Assembly: GCF_043290135.1 (NCBI RefSeq)
Contig: NW_027464602.1
Coordinates: 5,146,001 to 5,210,000 of the forward strand
From: Rhipicephalus microplus
Lineage: Eukaryota > Arthropoda > Arachnida > Ixodida > Ixodidae
Length of the DNA stretch: 64,000 bases
Reading direction: 5' to 3'
Shown here in pieces: positions 21,375 to 34,055 of the stretch. Each line of letters starts with the position of its first letter. The first letter of the stretch is position 1. The notes below the pieces were generated by a model. That model was given only the letters and a program-made list of their open reading frames with translations. It had not been told where the DNA came from and ran no database searches. A program made the translations under genes and the position numbers.

Positions 21375-24095
21375 AGTCCTGCTCCACTCTCACCACAATT
21401 AGAACATAACTTCAAAGCTATCAGCCGAAAGAAAAAAAGCGCCGCACCACCACCGGGTGGGCTCGAACCTCCAACCTTTCGGTTAACTGCCGATCGCGCT
21501 AGCCAATTGCGCCATGGAGACAGTCCTGCTCCATTCTCACCACCATCAGAACATATCTTCAAAGCTATCAGCCCAAAAAAAAGCGCCATACCACCACCGG
21601 GTTGGCTCGAACCTCCGACCTTTTGGTTAACAGCCGATCGCGCAAGCCAATTGCGCCATGGAGACAGTCCTGCTCCACTCTCACCACCATCAGAACATAT
21701 CTTCAAAGCTATCAGCACAAAGAAAAAAGCAACACACCTCTCCCGAGAGGGCTCGAAACTCCAACCTTTCGGTTAACAGCCGATCGCGCTAGCCAATTGC
21801 GCCACGGAGACAGTCCTGCTCTACTCTCACCACCATCAGAACATATCTTAAAAGCTATCAGCCCAAAGAAAAAAAAGCGCTGCACCACCACCGGGTGGGC
21901 TCGAAACTCCAACCTTTCGGTTAACAGCCGATCGCGCTAGCCAATTGCGCCACGGAGACAGTCCTGCTCTACTCTCGCCACCATCAAAACATATCTTCAA
22001 AGCTATCAGCCCAAAGAAAAAAAAGCGCAATACTACCACCGGGTGGGCTCGAACCTCCGACATTTTGGTTAACAGCCGATCGCGCTAGCCAATTGCACCA
22101 AGGAGACAGTCCTGCTCCACTCTCACCACCATAGGAACATATCTTCAAAGCTATCAGCCCAAAGAAAAAAAAGCGCCGCACCACCATTGGTGGGCTCGAA
22201 CTACCAACTTTTCGGTTAACAGCCGATCACGCTAGCCAATTGCGCCACGGAGACAGTCCTGCTCCACTCTCACCACCATCAGAACATATCTTCAAAGCTA
22301 TCAGCCCAAAGAAAAAAAAGAGCCGCACCACCACCGGGTGGGCTCAAACCTCCAACTTTTCGGTTAACAGCCGATCACGCTAGCCAAATGCGCCACGGAG
22401 ACAGTCCTGCTTCACTCTCACCACCATCATAACATATCTTCAGAGCTATCAGCCCAAAGAAAAAAAGCGCCGCACCACCACCGGGTGGGCTCGAAACTCC
22501 AACCTTTCGGTTAACTGCCGATCGTGCTAGCCAATGGCGCCACGGAGACAGTCCTGTTCCACTCTTACCACCATTACAACATATCTTCAAAGCTATCAGC
22601 CCATAGAAAAAAAAGCGCCGCACCACCACCGGGAGAGCTCGAACCTCCAACTTTTCGGGTAACAGCCGATCGCGCTAGCCAATTGCGCCACGGAAACAGT
22701 CCTGCTGAACTCTCACCACCGTAGAACATTTCTTCAGAGCTATCAGCCCAAAGAAAAAAAAGCGCCGCACCACCACCGGGTGGGCTCGAACTACCAACTT
22801 TTCGGTTAACAGCCGATCACGCTAGCCATTTGCGCCACGGAGACAGTCCTGCCCCACTCTCACCACCATAAGAACATATCTTCAAAGCTATCAGCCCAAA
22901 GAAAAAAAGGCGCCGCACCACCTTCGGGTGGGCTCGAACCTTCAACTTTTCGGTTAACAGACGATCACGCTGGCCAATTGCGCCACGGAGACAGTCCTGC
23001 TCCACTCTCACCACCATCAGAACATATCTTCAAAGCTATAGGCCCACAGAAAAAAAGCGCCGCACAACCACCGGGTAGGCTCCAACCTCCAACTTTTCGG
23101 TTAACAGCCGATCGCGCTAGCCAATTGCGCCACGGAGACAGTCCTGCTCCACTCTCACCACCATAAGAACATATCTTCAAAGCTATCAGCCCAAAGAAAA
23201 AAAAGCGCCGCACCACCACCGGGTGGGCTCGAACCCCCGACCTTTTGGTTAACAGCTGATTGCTCTAGCCAATTGCGCCACGGAGACAGTCCTGCTCCAC
23301 TCTCACCACCATCAGAACATATACTCAAAGCTATCAGCCCAAAGAAAAAAAAGCGCCGCACCACCACCGGGTGGGCTCGAACCTCCAACTTTTCGGTTAA
23401 CAGCCGATCACGCTAGCCAATTGCGCCACGGAGACAGTCCTGCTCCAATCTCAGCACCATCAGAACATATCTTCAAAGCTATCAGCCCACAGAAAAAAAA
23501 GCGCTGCACAACCACCGGGTAGGCTCGAAACTCAAACCTTTCGGGTAACAGCCGATCGTGCAAGCCCATTGCGCCACGGAGGCAGTCTTGCTCCACTCTC
23601 ACCATCATCAGAACATATCTTCAAAGCTATCAGCGCAAAGAAAAAAAGCGCTGCACCACCACCGCGTGGGCTCGAACCTCCAACCTTTCGGTTAACAGCC
23701 GATCGCGCTAGCCCATTGCGCCACGGGGACAGTCTTGCTCCACTCTCACCACCATCAGAACATATCTTCAAAGCTATGAGCGCGAAGAAAAAAGCAACAC
23801 ACCACTAACGGGAGGGCTCGAAACTCCAACCTTTCGGTCAACAGCTGATCGCGCTAGCCCATTGCGCCACGGAGACAGTATTGCTCCCCTCTCACCACCA
23901 TCAGAACATATCTTCAAAGCTATCAGCCCAAAGAAAAAAAAGCACCGCACCACCACCGGATGGGCTCGAACCTCCAACCTTTCGGTTAACAGCCGATCGT
24001 GCTAGCCAATTGCGCCACGGAGACAGTCGTGCTCTACTCTGACCACCATCAGAACATATCTTCAAAGCTATCAGCGCAAAGAAAAAAGAAAACAC

Positions 24096-24169
24096 CACTC
24101 CCGGGAGGGCTCGAACCTCAAACTTTTCGGTTTACAGCCGATCGCGCTGGCCAATTGCGCCACGGAGAC
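24096..24169 (-). tRNA. tRNA-like copy with GTA (Tyr) anticodon
   Basis: Anticodon at 24133-24135. Slightly diverged relative of 11874-11947: the sequence after the A-run is GAAAACAC and not GCAAAACAC. Confidence 0.79.
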
Positions 24170-24242
24170 AGTCCTGCTCCACTCTCACCACAATTAGAAC
24201 TAATCTTCAAAGCTATCAGCCGAAAGAAAAAAAGCGCCGCAC

Positions 24243-24316
24243 CACCACCGGGTGGGCTCGAACCACCAACCTTTCGGTTAACTGCCGATCGCGCTAGCCA
24301 ATTGCGCCATGGAGAC
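24243..24316 (-). tRNA. tRNA-Asn(GTT)-like copy with GGTGG/CCACC T stem
   Basis: This copy has the fully paired T stem GGTGG/CCACC that I recall from animal tRNA-Asn, where nearly all others have GGAGG. However the loop is CAGTTAA, so U33 is lost, and the acceptor keeps U4-U69. It may preserve the ancestral T arm or have regained it by mutation. Duplicate at 36923-36996. Confidence 0.78.
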
Positions 24317-27300
24317 AGTCCTGCTCTACTCTCACCACCACCAGAACATATCTCCAAAGCTATCAGCGCAAAGAAAAAAGCGTCGCACCACAGCCGGGTG
24401 GGCTCGAAACTCCAACCTTTCGGTTAACAGCCGATCGCGCTAGCCTATTGCGCCACGGAGACAGTCCTGCTCTACTTTCACCACCATCAGAACATATCTT
24501 CAAAGCTATCAGCCCAAAGAAAAAAAAAGCGCCGCACCACCGCCGGGTGGGCTCGAAACTCCAACCTTTCGGTTAACAGCCGATCGCGCTAGCCAATTGC
24601 GCCATGGAGACAGTCCTGCTCCACTCTCACCACCATCAGAACATATCTTCAAAGCTATCAGCACAAAGAAAAAAGCAACACACCTCTCCCGAGAGGGCTC
24701 GAAACTCCAACATTTCGGTTAACAGCCGATCGCGCTAGCCAATTGCGCCACGGAGACAGTCCTGCTCTACTCTCACCACCATCAGAACATATCTTCAAAG
24801 CTATCAGCCCAAAGAAAAAAAAGCGCCGCACCACCACCGGGTGGGCTCGAAACTCCAACCTTTCGGTTAACAGCCGATGGCGCTAGCCAATTGCGCCATG
24901 GAGACAGTCCTGCTCCACTCTCACCACCATCAGAACATATCTTCAAAGCTATCAGCCCAAACAAAAAAAGCGCCATACCACCACCGGGTGGGCTCGAACC
25001 CCCGACCTGTTGGTTAACAGCCGATCGCGCTAGCCAATTGCGCCATGGAGACAGTCCTGCTCCACTCTCACCACCGCCAGAACATATCTTCAAAGCTATC
25101 AGCCCAAAGAAAAAAAAGCGCCACACCACCACGAGGTGGGCTCGAACCTCCAACTTTTCGGTTAACAGCCGATCGCGCTAGCCAATTGCCCCACGGAGAC
25201 AGTCCTGCTCCACTCTCATCACGATCTGAACATATCTTCAAAGCTATTACCGCAAAGAAAAAAGCAACACACCACTCCCGGGAGGGCTCGAAACTCCAAC
25301 CTTTCGGTTAACAGCCGATCGCGCTAGCCAATTGCGCCACGGGGACCGTCCTGCTCCACTCTCACCACCGTCAGACCATTTCTTCAGAGCTATCACCCCA
25401 AAGAAAAAAAAGCGCCGAACCACCACCGGGTGGGCTCGAACCTCCGACCTTTCGGTTAACAGCCGATCGCGCTAGCCAATTGTGCCACGGAGACAGTCCT
25501 GCTCTACTCTCACCACCACCAGAACATATCTCCAAAGCTATCAGCGCAAAGAAAAAAAGCGTCGCACCACTGCCGGGTGGGCTCGAAACTGCAACCTTTC
25601 GGTTAACAGCCGATCGCGCTAGCCTATTGCGCCACGGAGACAGTCCTGCTCTACACTCACCACCATCAGAACATATCTTCAAAGCTATCAGCCCAAAGAA
25701 AAAAAAAGCGCCGCACCACCGCCGGGTGGGCTCGAAACTCCAACCTTTCGGATAACAGCCGATCGCGCTAGCCTATTGCGCCACGGAGACAGTCCTGCTC
25801 CACTCTCACCACCATCAGAACATATTTTCAAAGCTATCAGCCCAAACAAAAAAAGCACCATACCACCACCGGGTGGGCTCGAACCTCCGACCTTTTGGTT
25901 AACAGCCGATCGCGCTAGCCAATTGCGCCGTGGAGACAGTCCTGCTCTACTCTCACCACCATCAGAACATATCTTCAAAGCTATCAGCCCAAAGAAAAAA
26001 AAAGCGCCGCACCACCACGAGGTGGGCTCGAACCTCCAACTTTTCGGTTAACAGCCGATCACGCTAGCCAATTGCGCAATGGAGACAGTCATGCTCCACT
26101 CTCACCACCATCAGAACATATCTTCAAAGCTATCAGCCCACTGAAAAAAAAGCGCCGCACAACCACCGGGTAGGCTCAAACCTCCATCTTTTCGGTTAAC
26201 AGCCGATCGCGCTAGCCAATTGCGCCACGGAGACAGTCCTGTTCCACTCTCACCACCATAAGAACATATCTTCAAAGCTATCAGCCCAAAGAAAAAACAG
26301 CGCCACAGCACCACCGGGTGGGCTCGAACCTCCGACCTTTTGGTTAACAGCCGATCGCGCTAGCCAATTGCGCCACGGAGACAGTCCTGCTCCACCCTCA
26401 CCACCATAAGAACATATCTTCAAAGCTATCAGCCCAAAGAAAAAAAAGCGCCGCACCACCATCGGGTGGGCTCGAACATCTAACCTTTCTGTTAACAGCC
26501 GATCGCGCTAGCCAATTGCCCCACGGAGACAGTCGTGCTCCACTCTCACCACCGTCAGAACATTTCTTCAGAGCTATCACCCCAAAGAAAAAAAACCCCG
26601 CACCACCACCGGTTGGGCTCGAACCTCCAACCTTTCGGTTAACAGCCGATCGCGCTAGCCAATTGCGCCACGAAGACAGTCCTGCTCCACTCTCATCACC
26701 ATCTGAACATATCTTCAAAGCTATTACCGCAAAGAAAAAAGCAACACACCACTCCCGGGAGGGCTCGAAACTCCAACCTTTCGGTTAACAGCCGATCGCG
26801 CTAGCCCATTGCGCTACGGAGGCAGTCTTGCTCCACTCTCACCATCATCAGAACATATCTTCAATGCTATCAGCGCAAAGAAAAAAAGCGCTGCACCACC
26901 ACCAGGTGGGCTCGAACCTCCAACCTTTCGGTTAACAGCCGATCGCGCTAGCCCATTGCGCCACGGAGACAGTCTTGCTTCACTCTCACCACCATCAGAA
27001 CATATCTTTAAAGCTATCAGCGCAAAGAAAAAAGCAACACACCACTCCCGGGAGGGCTCGAAACTCCAACCTTTCAGTCAACAGGCGATTGCGCTAGCCT
27101 ATTGCGCCACGGAGACAGTCCTGCTCCACTCTCACCACCATCAGAACATATCTTCAAAGCTTACAGCCCAAAGAAAAAAAAGCGCCACACCACCACCGGG
27201 TGGGCTCGAACCTCCGACCTTTTGGTTAACAGCCGATCGCGCTAGCCAATTGCGCCATGGAGACAGTCCTGCTCCACTCTCCACCACCATCAAAACATAT

Positions 27301-28377
27301 CTTCAAAGCTATCAGCCCAAAGAAAAAAAAGCGCCGCACCACCACCGGGTGGGCTCGAACCTCCAACTTTTCGGTTAACAGCCGATCACGCTAGCCAATT
27401 GCGCCACGGAGACAGTCGTGCTCCACTCTCACGACCATCAGAATTTATCTTCAAAGCTATCAGCCCACAGAAAAAAAAGCGCCGCACCACCAACGTGTGG
27501 GCTCGAACCTCCAACCTTTCGGTTAACAGCCGATCGCACAAACCAATTGCGCCATGGAGACAGTCCTGCTCCACTCTCACCACCATCAGAACACATATAT
27601 CTTCAAAGCTATCAGCCCAAAGAAAAAAAAGCACCGCACCACCACCGGTTGGGCTCGAACCTCCAACCTTTCGGTTAACGGCCAATCGCGCCAGCCAATA
27701 GCGCCACGGAGACAGTCCTGCTCCACTCTCACCACCATCAGAACATATCTTCAAAGCTATCAGCACAAAGAAAAAAAGCGCCCCAGCATCACCGGGTGGG
27801 CTCGAACTTCCAACCTTTTGGTTAACAGCCGATCGCGCTAGCCAACTGCGCCAAGGAGACAGTCGTGCTCCACTCTCACCACCATCAGAACATATCTTCA
27901 AAGCTATCAGCGCAAAGAAAAAAGCAACACTCCACTCCAGGGAGGGCTCGAAACTCCAAGCTTTCGGTTAACAGCCGATCGCGCTAGCCAATTGCGCCAC
28001 GGAGACAGTCCTGCTCTACTCTCACCACCATCAGAACATATCTTCAAAGATATCAGCCCAAAGAAAAAAAAAGCGCCGCACCACCACCGGGTGGGCTCGA
28101 ACTACCACCTTTTCGGTTAACAGCCGATCACGCTAGCCGATTGCGCCACGGAGAGAGTCCTGCTCCACTCTCACCACCATCAGAACATATCTTCAAAGCT
28201 ATCAGCCAAAAGAAAAAAAAGCGCCGCACCACCACCAGGTGGGCTCGAACCTCCAACTTTTCGGTTAACAGCCGATAACGCTAGCCAATTGCGCCACGGA
28301 GACAGTCCTGCTTCACTCTCACAACGATCATAACATATCTTCAAAGCTATCAGCCCAAAGAAAAAAAAGCGCCGCAC

Positions 28378-28455
28378 CACCACCGGGTGGGCTCGAAACA
28401 AACTCGAACCTTTCGTTTAACTGCCGATCGCGCTAGCCAATGGTGCCACGGAGAC
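28378..28455 (-). pseudogene. tRNA-Asn-like copy with 4-nt insertion in the T arm
   Basis: 78 nt. The plus strand reads CTCGAAACAAACTCGAACC, an insertion of four bases that separates the T loop from the variable region and makes a second TTCGAG. The loop is CAGTTAA (no U33). The T arm cannot form normally. Related 78-nt copies lie at 41058, 49609, 56968 and 59182. Confidence 0.77.
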
Positions 28456-30757
28456 AGTCCTGCTCCACTCTTTTCTCCATTAGAACATATCTTCAAAGCT
28501 ATATGCTCAAAGAAAAAAAAGCGCCACACCACCAACAGGTGGGCTCGAACCTCCAACTTGCCGGTTAACAGCCGATCGCGCTAGCCAATTGCCCCACGAG
28601 ACAGTCCTGCTCCACTCTCACCACCATCAGAACATATCTTCAAAGCTATCAGCCCACACAAAAAAAAGCTCCGCACCACCACCGGGAGAGCTCGAACCTC
28701 CAACGTTTCGGGTAACAGCCGATCGCGCTAGCCAATTGTGCCACGGAGACAGTCCTGCTCCACTCTCACCACCGTCAGAACATTTCTTCAGAGCTATAAG
28801 CCCAAAAAAAAGCGCCGCACCACCACCGGGTGGGCTCGAACCTCCAACCTTTCGGTTAACAGCCGATCGCTCTAGCCAATTGCCCCACGGAGACAGTCGT
28901 GCTCCACTCTCACCACCGTCAGAACATTTCTTCAGGGCTATCACCCCAAAGAAAAAAAAGCGCCGCATCACCACCGGTTAGGCTCGAACCTCCAACCTTT
29001 CGGTTAACAGCCGATCGCGCTAGCCAATTGCGCCACGAAGACAGTCCTGCTCCACTCTCACCACCATCAGAACATATCTTCAAAGCTATTACCGCAAAGA
29101 AAAAAGCAACACACCACTCCCGGGAGGGCTCGAAACTCCAACCTTTCGGTTAACAGCCGATCGCGCTAGCCCATTGCGCCACGGAGGCAGTCTTGCTCCA
29201 CTCTCACCATCATCAGAACATATCTTCAAAGCTGTCAGCGCAAAGAAAAAAAAAGCGCTGCACCACCACCAGGTGGGCTCAAACCTCCAACCTTTCAGTT
29301 AACAGCCGATCGCGCTAGCCCATTGCGCCACGGAGACAGTCTTTCCCCACTCTCACCACCATCAGAACATATCTTAAAAGCTATCAGCGCAAAGAAAAAA
29401 GCAACACACCACTCCCGGGAGGGCTCGAAACTCCAACCTTTCGGTCAACAGCCGATCGCGCTAGCCCAATGCGCCACGGAGACAGTCTTGCCCCCCTTTC
29501 ACCACCATCAGAACATATCTTCAAAGCTATCAGCCCAAAAAAAAGCACCGCATCACCACCGGGTGGGCTCGAACCTCCAACCTTTCGGTTAACAGCCGAT
29601 CGCGCTAGCCAATTTCGCCACGGAGACACTCCTGCTCTACTCTCACCACCATAAGAACATATCTTCAAAGCTATCAGCCCAAAGAAAAAAAAGCGCCGCA
29701 CCACCACCGGGTGGGCTCGAACTTCCAACTTTTCGGTTAACAGCCGATCGCGCTAGCCAATTGCGCCACGCAGACAGTCCTGCTCCACCCTCACCACCAT
29801 AAGAACATATCTTCAAAGCTATCAGCCCAAAGAAAAAAAAGCGCCGCACCACCATCGGGTGGGCTCGAACATCCAACCTATCGGTTAACAGCCGATCGCG
29901 CTAGCCAATTGCGCCATGGAGACAGTCCTGCTCCACTCTCACCACCATCAGAACATATCTTCAAAGCTATCAGCACAAAGAAAAAAGCAACACACCTCTC
30001 CCGAGAGGGCTCGAAACTCCAACCTTTCGGTTAACAGCCGATCGCGCTAGCCAATTGCGCCACGGAGACAGTCCTGCTCTACTCTCACCACCATCAGAAC
30101 ATATCTTCAAAGCTATCAGCCCCAAAAAAAAAAGCGCCGCACCACCACCGGGTGGGCTCGAAACTCCAACCTTTCGGTTAACAGCCGATCGCGCTAGCCA
30201 ATTGCGCCATGGAGACAGTCCTGCTCCACTCTCACCACCATCAGAACATATCTTCAAAGCTATCAGCCCAAACAAAAAAAGCGCCATACCACCACCGGGT
30301 GGGCTCGAACCTCCGACCTGGTGGTTAACAGCCGATCGCGCTAGCCAATTACGCCATGGAGACAGTCCTGCTCCACTCTCACCACCATCAGAACATATCT
30401 TCAAAGCTATCAGCCCAAAGAAAAAAAAGCGCCGCACCACCACGAGGTGGGCTCGAACCTCCAACTTTTCGGTTAACAGCCGATCACGCTAGCCATTTGC
30501 GCCATGGAGACAGTCATGCTCCACTCTCACCACCATCAGAACATATCTTCAAAGCTATCAGCCCTCAGAAAAAAAAGCGCCGCACAACCACCGGGTAGGC
30601 TCGAACCTCCAACTTTTCGGTTAACAGACGATCGCGCTAGCCAATTGCGCCACGGAGACAGTCCTGCTCCACTCTCACCACCATAAGAACATATCTTCAA
30701 AGCTATCAGCCCAAAGAAAAAAAAGCGCCGCACCACCACCGGGTGGGCTCAAACCTC

Positions 30758-32302
30758 CGACCTTTTGGTTAACAGCCGATCGCGCTAGCCAATTGCGCCA
30801 CGGAGACAGTCCTGCTCCACCCTCACCACCATAAGAACATATCTACAAAGCTATCAGCCCAAAGAAAAAAAAGCGCCGCACCACCATCGGGTGGCCTCGA
30901 ACATCCAACCTTTCGGTTAACAGCCGATCGCGCTAGCCAATTGCCCCACGGAGACAGTCGTGCTCCACTCTCACCACCGTCAGAACATTTCTTCAGAGCT
31001 ATCACCCCAAAGAAAAAAAAAGCGCCGCACCACCACCGGTTGGGCTCGAACCTCCAACCTTTCGGTTAACAGCCGATCGCGCTAGCCAATTGCGCCACGA
31101 AGACAGTCCTGCTCCACTCTCATCACCATCTGAACATATCTTCAAAGCTATTACCGCAAAGAAAAAAGCAACACACCACTCCCGGGAGGGCTCGAAACTC
31201 CAACCTTTCGGTTAACAGCCGATCGCGCTAGCCAATTGCGCCACGGGGACCGTCCTGCTCCACTCTCACCACCGTCAGACCATTTCTTCAGAGCTATCAC
31301 CCCAAAGAAAAAAAAAGCGCCGCACCACCACCGGGTGGGCTCGAACCTCCGACCTTTCGGTTAACAGCCGATCGCGCTAGCCAATTGTGCCACGGAGACA
31401 GTCCTGCTCTACTCTCACCACCACCAGAACATATCTCCAAAGCTATCAGCGCAAAGAAAAAAAGCGTCGCACCACTGCCGGGTGGGCTCGAAACTCCAAC
31501 CTTTCGGTTAACAGCCGATCGCGCTAGCCTATTGCGCCACGGAGACAGTCCTGCTCTACTCTCAACACCATCAGATCATATCTTCAAAGCTATCAGCCCA
31601 AAGAAAAAAAAAAGCGCCGCACCACCGCCGGGTGGGCTCGAAACTCCAACCTTTCGGTTAACAGCCGATCGCGCTAGCCTATTGCGCCACGGAGACAGTC
31701 CTGCTCCACTCTCACCACCATCAGAACATATCTTCAAAGCCATCAGCCCAAACAAAAAAAGCACCATACCACCACCGGGTGGGCTCGAACCTCCGACCTT
31801 TTGGTTAACAGCCGATCGCGCTAGCCAATTGCGCCGTGGAGGCAGTCCTGCTCTACTCTCACCACCATCAGAACATATCTTCAAAGCAATCAGCCCAAAG
31901 AAAAAAAACCGCCGCACCACCACGAGGTGGGCTCGAACCTCCGACTTTTCGGTTAACAGCCGATCACGCTAGCCAATTGCGCCATGGAGACAGTCATGCT
32001 CCACTCTCACCACCATCAGAACATATCTTCAAAGCTATCAGCCCACAGAAAAAAAGCGCCGCACAACCACCGGGTAGGCTCAAACCTCCATCTTTTCGGT
32101 TAACAGCCGATCGCGCTAGCCAATTGCGCCACGGAGACAGTCCTGTTCCACTCTCACCACCATAAGAACATATCTTCAAAGCTATCAGCCCAAAGAAAAA
32201 ACAGCGCCGCAGCACCACCGGGTGAGCTCGAACCTCCGACCTTTTGGTTAACAGCCGATCGCGCTAGCCAATTGCGCCACGGAGACAGTCCTGCTCCACC
32301 CT
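30758..32302 (-). repeat. Ten to eleven monomers between the two copies of higher-order repeat B
   Basis: tRNA 5-prime ends: 30807, 30955, 31104, 31250, 31399, 31546, 31696, 31843, 31991, 32138, 32286. Most of this stretch, from about 31100 to 32270, matches 25195-26365 with an offset of about 5,905 bp (40 monomers). It is therefore another internal duplicate and not foreign sequence. The join near 32300 passes from a spacer type with CCACCCTC to the segment that starts higher-order repeat B copy 2. Confidence 0.82.
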
Positions 32303-33981
32303 CACCACCATCAAAACATATCTTCAGAGCTATCAGCCCAAAGAAAAAAAGCGCCGCACCACCACCGGGTGGGCTCGAAACTCCAACCTTTCGGTTAACT
32401 GCCGATCGTGCTAGCCAATGGCGCCACGGAGACAGTCCTGCTCCACTCTTACCACCATTACAACATATCTTCAAAGCTATCAGCCCATAGAAAAAAAAGC
32501 GCCGCACCACCACCGGGAGAGCTCGAACCTCCAACTTTTCGGGTAACAGCCGATCGCGCTAGCCAATTGCGCCACGGAAACAGTCCTGCTCAACTCTCAC
32601 CACCGTAGAACATTTCTTCAGAGCTATCAGCCCAAAGAAAAAAAAGCGCCGCACCACCACCGGGTGGGCTCGAACTACCAACTTTTCGGTTAACAGCCGA
32701 TCACGCTAGCCATTTGCGCCACGGAGACAGTCCTGCCCCACTCTCACCACCATAAGAACATATCTTCAAAGCTATCAGCCCAAAGAAAAAAAAGCGCCGC
32801 ACCACCACCGGGTGGGCTCGAACCTTCAACTTTTCGGTTAACAGACGATCACGCTAGCCAATTGCGCCACGGAGACAGTCCTGCTCCACTCTCACCACCA
32901 TCAGAACATATCTTCAAAGCTATAGGCCCACAGAAAAAAAAGCGCCGCACAACCACCGGGTAGGCTCCAACGTCCAACTTTTCGGTTAACAGCCGATCGC
33001 GCTAGCCAATTGCGCCACGGAGACAGTCCTGCTCCACTCTCACCAACATAAGAACATATCTTCAAAGCTATCAGCCCAAAGAAAAAAAAGCGCCGCACCA
33101 CCACCGGGTGGGCTCGAACCTCCGACCTTTTGGTTAACAGCCGATCGCTCTAGCCAATTGCGCCACGGAGACAGTCCTGCTCCACTCTCACCACCATCAG
33201 AACATATACTCAAAGCTATCAGCCCAAAGAAAAAAAAGCGCCGCACCACCACCGGGTGGGCTCGAACCTCCAACTTTTCGGTTAACAGCCGATCACGCTA
33301 GCCAATTGCGCCACGGAGACAGTCCTGCTCCAGTCTCACCACCATCAGAACATATCTTCAAAGCTATCAGCCCACAGAAAAAAAAGCGCCGCACAACCAC
33401 CGGGTAGGCTCGAAACTCAAACCTTTCGGGTAACAGCCGATCGTGCAAGCCCATTGCGCCACGGAGGCAGTCTTGCTCCACTCTCACCATCATCAGAACA
33501 TATCTTCAAAGCTATCAGCGCAAAGAAAAAAAGCGCTGCACCACCACCGCGTAGGCTCGAACCTCCAACCTTTCGGTTAACAGCCGATCGCGCTAGCCCA
33601 TTGCGCCACGGGGACAGTCTTGCTCCACTCTCACCACCATCAGAACATATCTTCAAAGCTATGAGCGCAAAGAAAAAAGCAACACACCACTAACGAGAGG
33701 GCTCGAAACTCCAACCTTTCCGTCAACAGCTGATCGCGCTAGCCCATTGCGCCACGGAGACAGTCTTGCTCCCCTCTCACCACCATCAGAACATATCTTC
33801 AAAGCTATCAGCCCAAAGAAAAAAAAGCACCGCACCACCACCGAATGGGCTCGAACCTCCAACCTTTCGGTTAACAGCCGATCGTGCTAGCCTATTGCGC
33901 CACGGAGACAGTCGTGCTCTACTCTGACCACCATCAGAACATATCTTCAAAGCTATCAGCGCAAAGAAAAAAGCAAAACAC

Positions 33982-34055
33982 CACTCCCGGGAGGGCTCGA
34001 ACCTCAAACTTTTCGGTTTACAGCCGATCGCGCTGGCCAATTGCGCCACGGAGAC
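33982..34055 (-). tRNA. tRNA-like copy with GTA (Tyr) anticodon
   Basis: Copy of 21301-21374 in higher-order repeat B copy 2; anticodon at 34019-34021. Confidence 0.79.

Larger units (their letters stand above)
12647..22072 (-). repeat. 9.43 kb higher-order repeat A, copy 2 (64 monomers)
   Basis: Direct tandem copy of 3221-12646. Adding 9,426-9,428 bp to each 5-prime end of copy 1 gives the 5-prime ends here (12680 to 21959); the drift of one or two bases comes from A-run length changes. Private variants of copy 1 recur at the same place, including the GTA-anticodon copy (11874 to 21301) and the two units with broken terminators (8925 and 9071 to 18352 and 18498). Copy-specific changes also exist, such as a TTT anticodon at 19569-19571 where copy 1 has GTT. 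Near-identity over 9.4 kb suggests a recent unequal crossover. An assembly artefact cannot be excluded from sequence alone, but base differences argue against a pure duplicate. Confidence 0.87.
19622..30757 (-). repeat. Higher-order repeat B, copy 1 (offset 12,680 bp, 86 monomers)
   Basis: This stretch reappears at about 32303-43437 with offset 12,681 bp at first and 12,680 bp from about 22100. It overlaps the end of higher-order repeat A, so 19622-22072 has a further relative at 10195-12646. tRNA 5-prime ends from 22107 are: 22254, 22402, 22549, 22697, 22844, 22992, 23139, 23287, 23435, 23583, 23730, 23876, 24024, 24169, 24316, 24462, 24611, 24757, 24905, 25052, 25200, 25346, 25494, 25641, 25790, 25937, 26086, 26234, 26382, 26530, 26677, 26823, 26970, 27116, 27264, 27413, 27561, 27713, 27860, 28006, 28155, 28303, 28455, 28602, 28750, 28894, 29042, 29188, 29337, 29483, 29627, 29775, 29923, 30069, 30216, 30363, 30511, 30659. 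Positions 22075 to about 24300 also resemble 9850-12075 (offset about 12,225 bp) but with more differences. Confidence 0.87.

Noticed and set aside
12647..22072. Pure assembly duplication of the 9.43 kb block
   Set aside because: Not fully excluded, but scattered base differences (4291 against 13717; GTT against TTT at 19569) and different flanks at the two ends argue for a real duplication.
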